DNA of 6,748 nt, from the NCBI GenBank assembly GCA_028682845.1, contig JAJRAT010000074.1, positions 1 through 6,748 of the forward strand. Direction: 5' to 3'. Position 1 is the stretch's first letter. Each line of letters starts with the position of its first letter. The notes beneath the pieces were generated by a model. That model was given only the letters and a program-made list of their open reading frames with translations, searched no databases and was not told the origin of the DNA. Shown piece after piece: positions 1-6,203 of the stretch. The position numbers and the translations under genes are program-made. This DNA is from Methanothrix sp. GTDB taxonomy: Archaea > Halobacteriota > Methanosarcinia > Methanotrichales > Methanotrichaceae.

Positions 1-120
1 ATGAAATTGTTATCGATGAAATTGTTATCGATGAAATTGTTATCGATGAAATTGTTATCGATGAAATTGTTATCGATGAAATTGTTATCGATGAAATTGT
101 TATCGATGAAATTGTTATCG
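1..120. repeat. Perfect 15-bp tandem repeat array, 8 copies, open at the left edge
   Basis: The unit ATGAAATTGTTATCG occurs eight times head to tail without a single mismatch, and the array begins at base 1, so it probably continues outside the window. The unit has only 4 G/C in 15 bases, against clearly GC-rich neighbouring genes. Each junction creates the palindrome ATCGAT. The block at 121-135 matches the unit at 8 of 15 positions and may be a decayed ninth copy. Because the period is a multiple of three, four of six frames stay open: MKLLS and EIVID on the plus strand, ITISS and DNNFI on the minus strand. An open frame here is therefore not evidence of coding by itself. The array starts 33 bases past the nfeD stop. 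Perfect identity suggests recent expansion or homogenisation. The function is unknown. Confidence 0.97.
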
Positions 121-140
121 ATGCCGTTTTTGCTGATTGA
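3..140 (+). CDS. Possible C-terminal tail of a convergent gene made of EIVID pentapeptide repeats
   Basis: This is a low-confidence alternative reading of the repeat array. Plus-strand frame 3 is open from the left edge and reads eight EIVID pentapeptides, then AVFAD, then TGA at 138-140. The last five residues look like a degenerate ninth repeat, with the hydrophobic core and final Asp kept. No start codon is visible, so the gene would have to begin to the left of the window. It would end 13 bases from the nfeD stop, a tail-to-tail arrangement. Alternating acidic and beta-branched residues would favour beta structure. The competing reading is non-coding satellite-like DNA, or a minus-strand frame starting at 157. 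I recognise no family. Confidence 0.2.
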   Translation, partial: EIVIDEIVIDEIVIDEIVIDEIVIDEIVIDEIVIDEIVIDAVFAD

Positions 141-153
141 GGCTCAACTGAGT

Positions 154-1548
154 TCATTGATCGGCGACTGCTTTCCGCTTCACCCGCAGCTTTGTCCCTT
201 CCTTCGCCAGCACAACCACTTGCTCCCCCTTTTCCACAAACTCATCCGCTACCGCTTGCCAGTACTCGCCCTGGAAGAGGACGTAGCCCTCCGGGTCCAG
301 TCGGTCCAGAACCTCAGCCTCCTCGCCTTCGAACCGGATGTTCTGGGGCGGGGCAAACCGGGCCCGAGCCACCTTGTAGAGCGCAAAGGCCAAAAAGACC
401 CCCAGGATCAGCGACGGCAGGATGATGGCCAATGCCATCGACCGCTGGTAGCCTCCCGGAACATACCACTGCGGGAAGCTGGTGGGCACGAAGAGGATGC
501 TGCCTGCGACGACGCAGATCAGCCCGGCCACGGCCAGGATGCCGAAGCTGTGGCTGTGCAACTCCGCCAGAATCAGCCCCAGGCCGAGCAGGAGCAGGAA
601 GACGGCCCCCAGGTTGACATTGAATCCGAGACCGATCAAGCCCAGCGCCAGAGCCACCACGCCGAAAGCCTCCGCCCCGATGCCGGGGCTGGAGAAGCCG
701 AAGATGAGCGCGTACAGACCGACCAGCATGAGCAGACCGACGATGGTCGGATCGGAGAGGATCTTCAAGAACTGAAGGCTGAGGGGCGGCTCGAAGAGCT
801 TCACTTCAACTCCGCGGGTGTTCAGGGTGGTGTTCTTCACCTTGAGGCCGCTGACCTGATTGAGCAAATCCTCTGGATTCGGGCTGATGTACTCGATCAC
901 GCCTTCTTTCTTGGCCTCATCCGCATTCAAATTCAGGTTGGAGAGCACGAACTCCCTGGCGGCGGTCGTGTTCCTGCCGTGCGCACGCGCCTTTTCCTCG
1001 ATCAGGGCCACGATGGCATTGGTGGTCTTGCTGTCGTTGATGGGCTCCGTGCCGCCCAGCGGCGAGAGCTTGACCGGCTGGGCCGAGCCGATGATGGTGT
1101 GCGGAGCCATAGCCGCCACATCCGAGCCTTGCAGTATGATGGTCCCCGCCGACCAGGCTGTGGCACCTTCGGGATAGACATACCCGATCACGGGCTTCTC
1201 CGTCTCCTCCATCAGCTTGAGGATGGTAGTGGTCTCGGCCAGCCCGCCGCCGGGAGTGTCCAGGAGGAGCATGAGCGCCTGATAATTGGCGCCTTGGGAC
1301 GCAGCGTCGTCTATTGCGGCAAGGACGATGTCGTCGCTGGCCGGAGTTATGGAGCCGTCCAGCTTGACCGCCAGGACGGATGCTGTCGAATTCGCACAAT
1401 ATGCAGGGGCGGAAAGGAAAGCGACAGAGAGGAGAGACAGTATTAGAAGCAGAAGCAATGTAAAAGGCGAAAAAACAAGCGAACGCAAAGAGCGTCCCGG
1501 CCAGCCCGCCATCTCAATACCGTCCGAGCAAGATCGGCTGGCCGTCAT
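154..1548 (-). CDS. nfeD: NfeD-family membrane-bound serine protease, long form (ClpP-like domain plus OB fold)
   Basis: 464 residues. A hydrophobic segment at about 27-46 ending near APAYCA looks like a signal peptide or membrane anchor. It is followed by a ClpP/crotonase-type protease domain (about 57-225) with the DTPGGGL loop at 97-103. The nucleophile is likely Ser133 in WSAG and the base Lys174; the 41-residue spacing matches the Ser97/Lys138 dyad of Pyrococcus PH1510. About five membrane helices follow (near 266-287, 292-310, 313-330, 334-353, 372-392), then a soluble NfeD OB-like domain at about 404-458. Known relatives cleave the hydrophobic C-terminus of the partner stomatin, and the slipin gene ends 6 bases upstream. 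The start at 1548 is backed by GGAGATGA six bases before the ATG. An internal ATG at 1512 would give a shorter, more typical leader. It acts at the cytoplasmic membrane, probably in membrane protein quality control. Confidence 0.93.
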   Translation of the reverse strand: MTASRSCSDGIEMAGWPGRSLRSLVFSPFTLLLLLILSLLSVAFLSAPAYCANSTASVLAVKLDGSITPASDDIVLAAIDDAASQGANYQALMLLLDTPGGGLAETTTILKLMEETEKPVIGYVYPEGATAWSAGTIILQGSDVAAMAPHTIIGSAQPVKLSPLGGTEPINDSKTTNAIVALIEEKARAHGRNTTAAREFVLSNLNLNADEAKKEGVIEYISPNPEDLLNQVSGLKVKNTTLNTRGVEVKLFEPPLSLQFLKILSDPTIVGLLMLVGLYALIFGFSSPGIGAEAFGVVALALGLIGLGFNVNLGAVFLLLLGLGLILAELHSHSFGILAVAGLICVVAGSILFVPTSFPQWYVPGGYQRSMALAIILPSLILGVFLAFALYKVARARFAPPQNIRFEGEEAEVLDRLDPEGYVLFQGEYWQAVADEFVEKGEQVVVLAKEGTKLRVKRKAVADQ

Positions 1549-1554
1549 TTCATC

Positions 1555-2412
1555 TCATCTCCGAAATCTGGCTGCCTCGGCGGCAGCTTCTCGTGATGCG
1601 TCCTTGCGCGCTTCATCGGCGCGGGTGGCTTCCCGCTCCGTCATCTCCCGGTTCAAGGCGGCAGTCAAGCCGGCCATTGTGCCCGTGCCCACATCGCCGC
1701 TGGGCGTAACCACGATCAACGTCTTCTCCCTGGCGATATCGACGAGAGTTTGCAGCTCGCGCAGCTTCAGGGCGGCGGGCACCTCTTCATAAAGCCTGGC
1801 CGCATCGGTCATGGTCTTGGATGCCTGGAACTCGCCGTCGGCGAGGATTATGCGCGACCTCTTTTCTCTCTCCGATTCAGCCTGCTTGGCAATCGCCCGT
1901 CTCATCGATTCGGGCAGAGACACATCTCGCAGCGTGACCGCCGTGACCTTGATTCCCCAGGGATCGGTATGGCGGTCCAGGATCTCTTGCAGCTTCTTGT
2001 TCAGTTCATCGCGCTTGGAGAGCAGATCATCCAATTCGATCTGACCCAGGACGTCGCGCAACGTGGTCTGCGCCAGCAGAGATGTAGCCAGCTTGTAGTT
2101 CTCCACCTGAATGACGGCCCGCGATGGATCGACCACCCGGTAGTAGATGACCGCATCCACTTCCACGCTGACGTTGTCGCGGGTGATGACCACCTGTTTG
2201 GCCACATCGATGGTAAACACTCTCAGGTCCATCAAAATGACGCGATCGATGATCGGAATTATAAAAAATACACCGGGTCCCTTCATGCCGCTGAAGCGCC
2301 CCAGACGGAATATCACCACACGTTCGTACTCACGAACGATCTTGATGGCCTGAGACAGAATAATAAATACAACAAGCAGAGCTATGAGGGTAGCAAGATC
2401 AAATTCAGCCAA
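1555..2412 (-). CDS. Slipin / stomatin-like SPFH-domain membrane protein
   Basis: 285 residues. One N-terminal membrane helix (about 6-24) precedes the SPFH/band 7 domain (about 26-190), with family-typical stretches such as EYERVVIFRLGRF (28-40), GPGVFFIIPIID (45-56) and VSVEVDAVIYYRV (81-93). A charged helical region, likely coiled coil, covers about 125-215. The hydrophobic TLIVVTP at 231-237 corresponds in position to the C-terminal stretch of archaeal stomatin PH1511 that its NfeD partner cuts. Past it is an Ala/Arg/Glu-rich tail (about 254-285). Stomatins oligomerise on the membrane and organise or regulate membrane proteins. It is paired with nfeD, 6 bases away, as in the known stomatin-NfeD operons. 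The start codon is TTG at 2412, preceded by GGTG at five bases. A stop lies upstream in frame at 2454-2452 with no better start between. Confidence 0.93.
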   Translation of the reverse strand: MAEFDLATLIALLVVFIILSQAIKIVREYERVVIFRLGRFSGMKGPGVFFIIPIIDRVILMDLRVFTIDVAKQVVITRDNVSVEVDAVIYYRVVDPSRAVIQVENYKLATSLLAQTTLRDVLGQIELDDLLSKRDELNKKLQEILDRHTDPWGIKVTAVTLRDVSLPESMRRAIAKQAESEREKRSRIILADGEFQASKTMTDAARLYEEVPAALKLRELQTLVDIAREKTLIVVTPSGDVGTGTMAGLTAALNREMTEREATRADEARKDASREAAAEAARFRR

Positions 2413-2442
2413 ATAGACACCAAAATCTATCGGCGTTCTTCT

Positions 2443-2451
2443 CTTAAATAG
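2443..2451 (-). promoter_or_regulatory. Possible TATA box for the slipin-nfeD pair
   Basis: The minus strand reads CTATTTAAG about 35 bases ahead of the slipin TTG, in the only sizeable spacer (87 bases) of the leftward gene run. A start site about 25 bases downstream would leave a leader of roughly 10 bases. The match to the archaeal box A consensus is modest and the element is nearly symmetric, so read-through from the ribosomal operon remains possible. Confidence 0.35.
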
Positions 2452-2470
2452 CTACCCGCATCAGCCCGGC

Positions 2471-2500
2471 AAAAGAGTGAAATTTGGATCCCGACGATCC
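2471..2500 (-). terminator. Possible weak terminator after rps27ae
   Basis: Right at the rps27ae stop codon the minus strand reads GGATC-GTCGG-GATCC, a 5-bp stem with a 5-base loop (2500-2486), followed by a pyrimidine-rich stretch ending in CTCTTTT (2477-2471). Archaeal termination mostly needs T-runs rather than hairpins, and this T-run is short. It fits the boundary between the information operon and the slipin pair, but the support is weak. Confidence 0.25.
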
Positions 2501-2679
2501 TACTTCTTGAACTCGGTATATCCGCACTTGCCGCAGCTTTGGCGATCGACATGCTCTGCCAGGAATACGCCGTTTCCGCACCTGGGACAGACGGCTTTCT
2601 TGGACTTGGCTGAGTCTCCTGTGACCTCGTAATACTTGTAAACGCCCTTTGCCTCGCCCTTTTTCTTCTTGGCTGCCAT
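2500..2679 (-). CDS. rps27ae: Small ribosomal subunit protein S27ae (eS31), zinc ribbon
   Basis: A 59-residue protein that begins [12 protein letters not shown] and ends GYTEFKK. It is the archaeal stand-alone form of S27a, without the ubiquitin fusion of eukaryotes. A basic N-terminus is followed by a four-cysteine zinc ribbon: CPRC at 31-34 and CGKC at 49-52. The VYKYYEV segment (13-19) is typical of the family. The ATG lies directly after the rps24e stop (TAGATG, zero spacing), so translation is probably coupled; a G-rich stretch just upstream is a weak ribosome site. The order rps24e-rps27ae is conserved in archaea. In many genomes kae1/bud32 comes next, but here the slipin gene follows. 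Confidence 0.95.
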   Translation of the reverse strand: MAAKKKKGEAKGVYKYYEVTGDSAKSKKAVCPRCGNGVFLAEHVDRQSCGKCGYTEFKK

Positions 2680-2994
2680 CTAGCTCGCCCCCGGCTTGGC
2701 TTCTTCGGGCTTGGTGAAGGTATTTCTCTGAATAATGTGCTCCCTCTCCACCTGCTTGGCCCTCTCGGCGTTCTCGTAGATCTTGGCGTAGCCGATGGTC
2801 TCGCGCTTGCCGAACTCGGTCTTCAGGCTGTCTACAAATACCAGGCCCGGCTTGGAGTTCATCGTTGCCGCCAGCCTCTCCACGACACCTTTCCGGGAAG
2901 GCGTGGACTCATCGTGAATAACCTTGAAAACAACCTCTCGCCTGTTCAGCATCGGGTTGCTCGTCTCTTTAATAACCTGTATATCCAACTTCAT
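2680..2994 (-). CDS. rps24e: Small ribosomal subunit protein S24e (eS24)
   Basis: 104 residues, the normal size for archaeal S24e. Family signatures are NPMLNRREVVFKV (13-25), the HDESTPSRKGVVERLA block (27-42) and the TEFGKRETIGYAKIYE block (59-74). The protein binds rRNA in the small subunit. The ATG at 2994 overlaps the stop of the upstream kinase gene as ATGA, so ribosomes may reinitiate. GGAGG sits only one base before the ATG, closer than a normal Shine-Dalgarno site, which also favours coupling. The start is fixed by the conserved N-terminus; the next Met (15) lies inside the conserved core. Confidence 0.96.
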   Translation of the reverse strand: MKLDIQVIKETSNPMLNRREVVFKVIHDESTPSRKGVVERLAATMNSKPGLVFVDSLKTEFGKRETIGYAKIYENAERAKQVEREHIIQRNTFTKPEEAKPGAS

Positions 2995-3521
2995 TCCTCC
3001 ACAATCATTCGCTTCATAAATTCTTCGATTTGCCTCTTCTTATCAGCAGTAACCTTGACCAGAACGCTTCCCTCGTTGGGCTGACCGTATACCACAGCCG
3101 AGCCCGCAGGCGCATAAAGGATGGCAGGAAGGGTTGCCAGATCCTCCTCACCCTCTACTATGATCTTGACACGTTCAGATCCGTTTAATGTAGCTTTGAT
3201 CAGATCGATAAGCTCGCTTGTCAGGGTTGCAGCCGGATTCTTAACCTCAACCGTTTTATAACTATCGTGGTCCAGGCTCTCGACCACATGGTCCGGCACG
3301 GGCATTCTCTTGGTCTTGTTATCCACGACCGCCAGATCCGGCACAACGGACGCCTTCAAAAGATAGAAAGCGGTCATATCGCCCACAGCTACGATCTTCC
3401 TTGCAGCCAAAAGTTCCGAGCGCATGGCCTCCACGCATTCCAGGCCATCGCCCCTGCACAGCTTTCCCAGGGGGTCTTTCAGCTCACCGCGCAGCTCATC
3501 GGGCAGAAGGAGTACACTCAA
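2991..3521 (-). CDS. GTP-dependent dephospho-CoA kinase (DUF359 family)
   Basis: 176 residues. The family was long called DUF359 and was shown in Thermococcus to phosphorylate dephospho-CoA with GTP, the last step of coenzyme A synthesis in archaea; it is unrelated to bacterial CoaE. Visible conserved blocks are VAVGDMTAFYLL (44-55), PDLAVVDNKTKR (61-72), VKNPAATLTSEL (93-104), the acidic VEGEEDLATLPA (122-133) and APAGSAVVYGQPNEG (137-151). The start is TTG at 3521, one base after the spt4 stop, with AAGGTG seven bases ahead; the first ATG would remove 32 residues. Its end overlaps rps24e by ATGA. It is a cytoplasmic metabolic enzyme inside a transcription/translation operon, an arrangement known in archaea. 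Function is assigned by family, not by recognised catalytic chemistry. Confidence 0.93.
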   Translation of the reverse strand: MSVLLLPDELRGELKDPLGKLCRGDGLECVEAMRSELLAARKIVAVGDMTAFYLLKASVVPDLAVVDNKTKRMPVPDHVVESLDHDSYKTVEVKNPAATLTSELIDLIKATLNGSERVKIIVEGEEDLATLPAILYAPAGSAVVYGQPNEGSVLVKVTADKKRQIEEFMKRMIVEE

Positions 3522-3522
3522 T

Positions 3523-3708
3523 CTATCGCACCTTCAAAGCATATTTGCCGGGAAGGGTGATCTCCAACCTCTGCGCGATGATGGACTCTTTGGGGTCGAT
3601 GATCACAACATACCCGCTCCAATCCTTGCTGAGCGAGCCGGAATTGCAGATGGGACAGACCTGTCCCTCGATAATTCTGCGACATTCTCTGCAAGCTTGC
3701 TCTGTCAT
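3523..3708 (-). CDS. spt4: Transcription elongation factor Spt4 (formerly RpoE2)
   Basis: 61 residues, the usual size of archaeal Spt4. The N-terminal zinc finger is complete: Cys6, Cys9 (CREC), Cys18 and Cys21 (CPIC). It is followed by the SKDWSGYVVIIDPKES block (27-42), and the C-terminal IAQRLEITLPGKYALKVR region is family-typical. Spt4 pairs with the NGN domain of Spt5 to clamp RNA polymerase during elongation; spt5 is not in this window. The ATG at 3708 overlaps the rpo7 stop as ATGA and has GAGG four bases upstream. Confidence 0.96.
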   Translation of the reverse strand: MTEQACRECRRIIEGQVCPICNSGSLSKDWSGYVVIIDPKESIIAQRLEITLPGKYALKVR

Positions 3709-4283
3709 TTCGCCTCTGCTTTTGCGCTCTCTGCCAGCTTTTGGTCATCCGCCTCAAGCCACTCCAGCCGTCCGAGACCCGTCTGTCTCATGGTGAGTCC
3801 GATCTTGCTCTCACGAGGCTCCTTCTCGTTGAGGCTCACGGCAATGACTCTGGCCCGAACCTTGTCGCCCTCGCCTAAGGACTTGTTCGACTCTTTGCTG
3901 ACCAGCCGCGCGTTCTTTTCATCATACGATATATACTCATTGGTGATCTGGCTCACATGCAACAGGCCATCGAAGGGTCCCATAGATAAGAACGCACCGA
4001 ACTTGACGATCTCCACGACCTCACCTTCGATGATCTCCTGCATCTCGGGCCTGAATACCAGGGCGTTGAAGACGACCTTATAATAGATGGCCCCGTCCCC
4101 GGGCAGGATATGTCCTTCCCCTATCTGATCCGCTCCCAGCACGGCCACGATGGTTCCGAGAGTCTTATCGACTACAGCCTCGTATTTGTCGCGCAGCGAT
4201 TTCTCTACTGCCGCTTCGAGGGGATCTCCCAGACGATCCGGCTCAATCTTGGCCACGCCCTCAAGCTTCATCTTTTTATACAT
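3705..4283 (-). CDS. rpo7: DNA-directed RNA polymerase subunit Rpo7 (E', RpoE1)
   Basis: 192 residues from the ATG at 4283. The N-terminal tip domain (about 1-78) carries the LGDPLEAAV and GDGAIYYKVVFNALVF segments of the family. An S1/OB RNA-binding domain follows (about 84-165), with GEVVEIVKFGAFLSMGPFDGLLHVSQI at its core. The last 25 residues are an acidic and Lys-containing tail. Rpo7 forms the polymerase stalk with Rpo4 and is related to eukaryotic Rpb7. I chose ATG 4283 over an in-frame TTG at 4286 because AGGAG lies five bases before it, and because family members begin MYK. That ATG shares its A with the stop of the PIN gene (TGATG). Confidence 0.97.
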   Translation of the reverse strand: MYKKMKLEGVAKIEPDRLGDPLEAAVEKSLRDKYEAVVDKTLGTIVAVLGADQIGEGHILPGDGAIYYKVVFNALVFRPEMQEIIEGEVVEIVKFGAFLSMGPFDGLLHVSQITNEYISYDEKNARLVSKESNKSLGEGDKVRARVIAVSLNEKEPRESKIGLTMRQTGLGRLEWLEADDQKLAESAKAEAK

Positions 4284-4678
4284 CAATACTCCTTCTTTGT
4301 CGTCTCTAGGTATCGCCCCTGGCGCAGGTATATTACGGTGATGCCTTTACTAAATAATCTTTTCTTTAAAGCCTTATCATTGGTGAATACGGCAGCGCCG
4401 CTGGACTGCGCCAGCCTCTCGATGGCAGTATCCGCGTCGACATTTGCCTCGGCGGCATCTTCGTTAGCTGCCAAACAATGCTCAGCCAGTCCCAGGGCAA
4501 CACGGGCGGCAACCTTGTCCGCTCCCTTGTCGGCCCTGTCGGCCAAAAACGCCAGCTCCCGCTTCACCGACAGCGGGACAATCCACACTACGTATCCGAG
4601 GCGCGCCAGTTCGCCGAAGATGTCCACACCGAATTGCTCGGGCACCATCAGGGCATTGGTATCGAGAATTATCTGCAT
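4283..4678 (-). CDS. PIN-domain nuclease, archaeal Fcf1/Utp24-like (COG1412)
   Basis: 131 residues, essentially one PIN domain. The acidic metal-binding set is intact: Asp6 in LDTNALM, Glu41 in VKREL, Asp81/Asp83 in DADTAIERLA, and Asp101 in FTNDKAL. PIN domains are Mg/Mn-dependent ribonucleases. The eukaryotic relatives Fcf1/Utp24 cut pre-rRNA, and the archaeal member is linked to aIF2 gamma in many genomes, so a role in rRNA processing is the best guess. No antitoxin gene is adjacent, which argues against a VapC toxin. The gene begins 10 bases after the aIF2 gamma stop. No clear Shine-Dalgarno site is visible, so translation may depend on the upstream ribosome. It overlaps rpo7 by one base. 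Confidence 0.88.
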   Translation of the reverse strand: MQIILDTNALMVPEQFGVDIFGELARLGYVVWIVPLSVKRELAFLADRADKGADKVAARVALGLAEHCLAANEDAAEANVDADTAIERLAQSSGAAVFTNDKALKKRLFSKGITVIYLRQGRYLETTKKEY

Positions 4679-4688
4679 GACGGCAGCA

Positions 4689-5984
4689 TTACTCGATAAT
4701 AGTGCCGACGCCGATCAAGCGCCAGCGTGCACCGATGCGTCTGCTCACGGCCACCCGGTCGTCCACCTCGGCACAAACCGGCCTCTTGAGCTGCACCTGG
4801 ACCACGCCGCCCTCGCGTGCGCTGGTCACAACGCCCACCGTTGTCGCCGTGCCCACATTGAGCATGAGAGGCTCACTGGAATGGATCGGCTCGACATTGG
4901 ATTCGTCCGTCACGCCCACCACGCGCTCCAGAAGCTGCATGTTCATGGTGAAGGTGTTCCGAACCTGAGGCAGCTTGCCCGGCTCGCCTGCCACCTGGCC
5001 GACCAGCGCGTCGCTCTTGGTCATAACCGGGTCAAGCTGGGTTCCTACCCCGACAAGACCTCCCGGAGTGATCTCTTCTTGGGTTTGGCTTCCGGCCAGG
5101 AGGGTGACGACCTTGGTCTGGATGGGAATCCACTGCTTGCGTCCCTCGTAGTCCACCAGCCTGCCGGGGCAGATCTCGATCTTGTCGCCGGCTCGCAGCT
5201 TTCCCTGGCCGAGAGAGCCGCCGATGACGCCGCCCTTCAGATTGTCGGGTGTGGCTCCGGGGCGGTTGACATCAAAGGACCTGGCGATCTTCAGAAGTGC
5301 GGGCTTGGTGACATCTCGCGGCGGGGTGGGGATGGTCTTTTCGATGGCCTCGATCACCATATCGATGTTGATATTCTGCTGAGCGGAGATGGGGATAATG
5401 GGTGCATCTTCAGCAACTGTTCCCTTCACGAACTCCTTGATCTGCCGGTAATGCTCCATCACCTGCTCGCGGGACATCAGGTCGATCTTGTTTTGCACGA
5501 TCACGATTCTCTTGATGCCCGTGATGTTGAGGGCCATGAGGTGCTCCTTGGTTTGGGGCTGGGGACAGGGCTCGTTGGCTGATATGACCAGCACGGCTCC
5601 GTCCATGATCGCCGCGCCGCAGAGCATGGTGGCCATGAGCGTCTCGTGACCCGGCGAATCCACGAAGGATACGGTGCGCAGTATCTCTGACTCCGTGCCG
5701 CATAGGGGGCACACAGGCTCAACGGTGTAGGCATCGGGCTCGGGACATTTGGGGCACTTTCTGAAGGTTGCATCCGCGTAGCCCAGACGAATGGAGATGC
5801 CCCTCTTGACTTCTTCGCTGTGCTGATCGGTCCAGACCCCGGATAGGGACCTGACAAGTGTGGTTTTGCCGTGATCGACATGGCCCACCATGCCGATGTT
5901 GACCTCGGGTTTTTTAGCGAGAGGCGCTTTCGCCTCGCCTTTTTGATCTGATTTGGCCTCAGATTTGACATCGGACTTTACCAA
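4689..5984 (-). CDS. eif2g: Translation initiation factor aIF2, gamma subunit (GTPase)
   Basis: 431 residues. This is the GTPase subunit of the aIF2 complex that carries initiator Met-tRNA to the small ribosomal subunit. GTPase motifs are complete: P-loop GHVDHGKTT (34-42), DSPGHE (109-114), NKID (165-168) and SAQ (200-202). A zinc knuckle is formed by Cys77, Cys80, Cys92 and Cys95. The C-terminal beta-barrel domains II and III fill about 225-431. The start is TTG at 5984. It is the only option: an in-frame TAA lies at 5999-5997, the first ATG is Met32 inside the GTPase core, and GGAGAT sits just upstream. The 28-residue Lys/Glu/Ser/Asp-rich leader (repeated KSD/KSE and KGEAK) is longer than the short leader usual in archaea. 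It is the first gene of a seven-gene operon. Confidence 0.97.
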   Translation of the reverse strand: MVKSDVKSEAKSDQKGEAKAPLAKKPEVNIGMVGHVDHGKTTLVRSLSGVWTDQHSEEVKRGISIRLGYADATFRKCPKCPEPDAYTVEPVCPLCGTESEILRTVSFVDSPGHETLMATMLCGAAIMDGAVLVISANEPCPQPQTKEHLMALNITGIKRIVIVQNKIDLMSREQVMEHYRQIKEFVKGTVAEDAPIIPISAQQNINIDMVIEAIEKTIPTPPRDVTKPALLKIARSFDVNRPGATPDNLKGGVIGGSLGQGKLRAGDKIEICPGRLVDYEGRKQWIPIQTKVVTLLAGSQTQEEITPGGLVGVGTQLDPVMTKSDALVGQVAGEPGKLPQVRNTFTMNMQLLERVVGVTDESNVEPIHSSEPLMLNVGTATTVGVVTSAREGGVVQVQLKRPVCAEVDDRVAVSRRIGARWRLIGVGTIIE

Positions 5985-6033
5985 ATTGAAATCTCCTTAA
6001 GGATTGTAATAACTTAGGGTTAATGGAGATCAC

Positions 6034-6043
6034 GATATAAATA
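6034..6043 (-). promoter_or_regulatory. TATA box of the aIF2 gamma operon
   Basis: The minus strand reads TATTTATATC; the core TTTATATC matches the archaeal box A at seven of eight positions. It lies about 54 bases ahead of the TTG start, so a start site about 25 bases downstream (near 6010-6015) would give a leader of roughly 25-30 bases ending in GGAGAT. The palindrome GGCTAGCC lies just upstream and could be an operator, which is speculation. Confidence 0.65.
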
Positions 6044-6172
6044 CTTCATGGCTAGCCCTAAAGCTTTCGGCTGCGGGCACGAGTCCATTCTCTATGCCGG
6101 ATGTTATCCCGCTCACGAATGACTAAGAGGGCATGAATTCGATGCAACTCATGAAATAGCCAATCGATAAAT

Positions 6173-6181
6173 CTTAAATAC
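6173..6181 (+). promoter_or_regulatory. Candidate TATA box upstream of the structured element
   Basis: The plus strand reads CTTAAATAC, close to the archaeal consensus, preceded by an A-rich CGATAAAT stretch that could serve as a TFB element. A start about 25 bases on falls near 6203, at the first base of the long stem at 6204. The same bases read GTATTTAAG on the minus strand, which could instead drive a long-leader transcript of aIF2 gamma. Direction is unresolved. Confidence 0.3.
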
Positions 6182-6203
6182 TTTAAAATGCTAGTAGATT
6201 ATT

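Noticed and set aside
1..120. The 15-bp array as a CRISPR array
   Set aside because: The units are contiguous with no spacers and far shorter than CRISPR repeats.
1..1446. A 481-codon plus-strand open frame starting in the MKLLS repeats
   Set aside because: It lies opposite the well-supported nfeD gene, its composition is that of an antisense shadow in GC-rich DNA, and its N-terminus is only the 15-bp repeat.
4283..4678. The PIN gene as a VapC toxin
   Set aside because: There is no antitoxin gene beside it, and its place between aIF2 gamma and rpo7 matches the COG1412 housekeeping context.
4110..5582. A 490-codon plus-strand open frame
   Set aside because: It runs antisense through rpo7, the PIN gene and aIF2 gamma, all with complete family motifs. 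The His/Asp/Leu-rich translation has no domain and is a codon-bias shadow.
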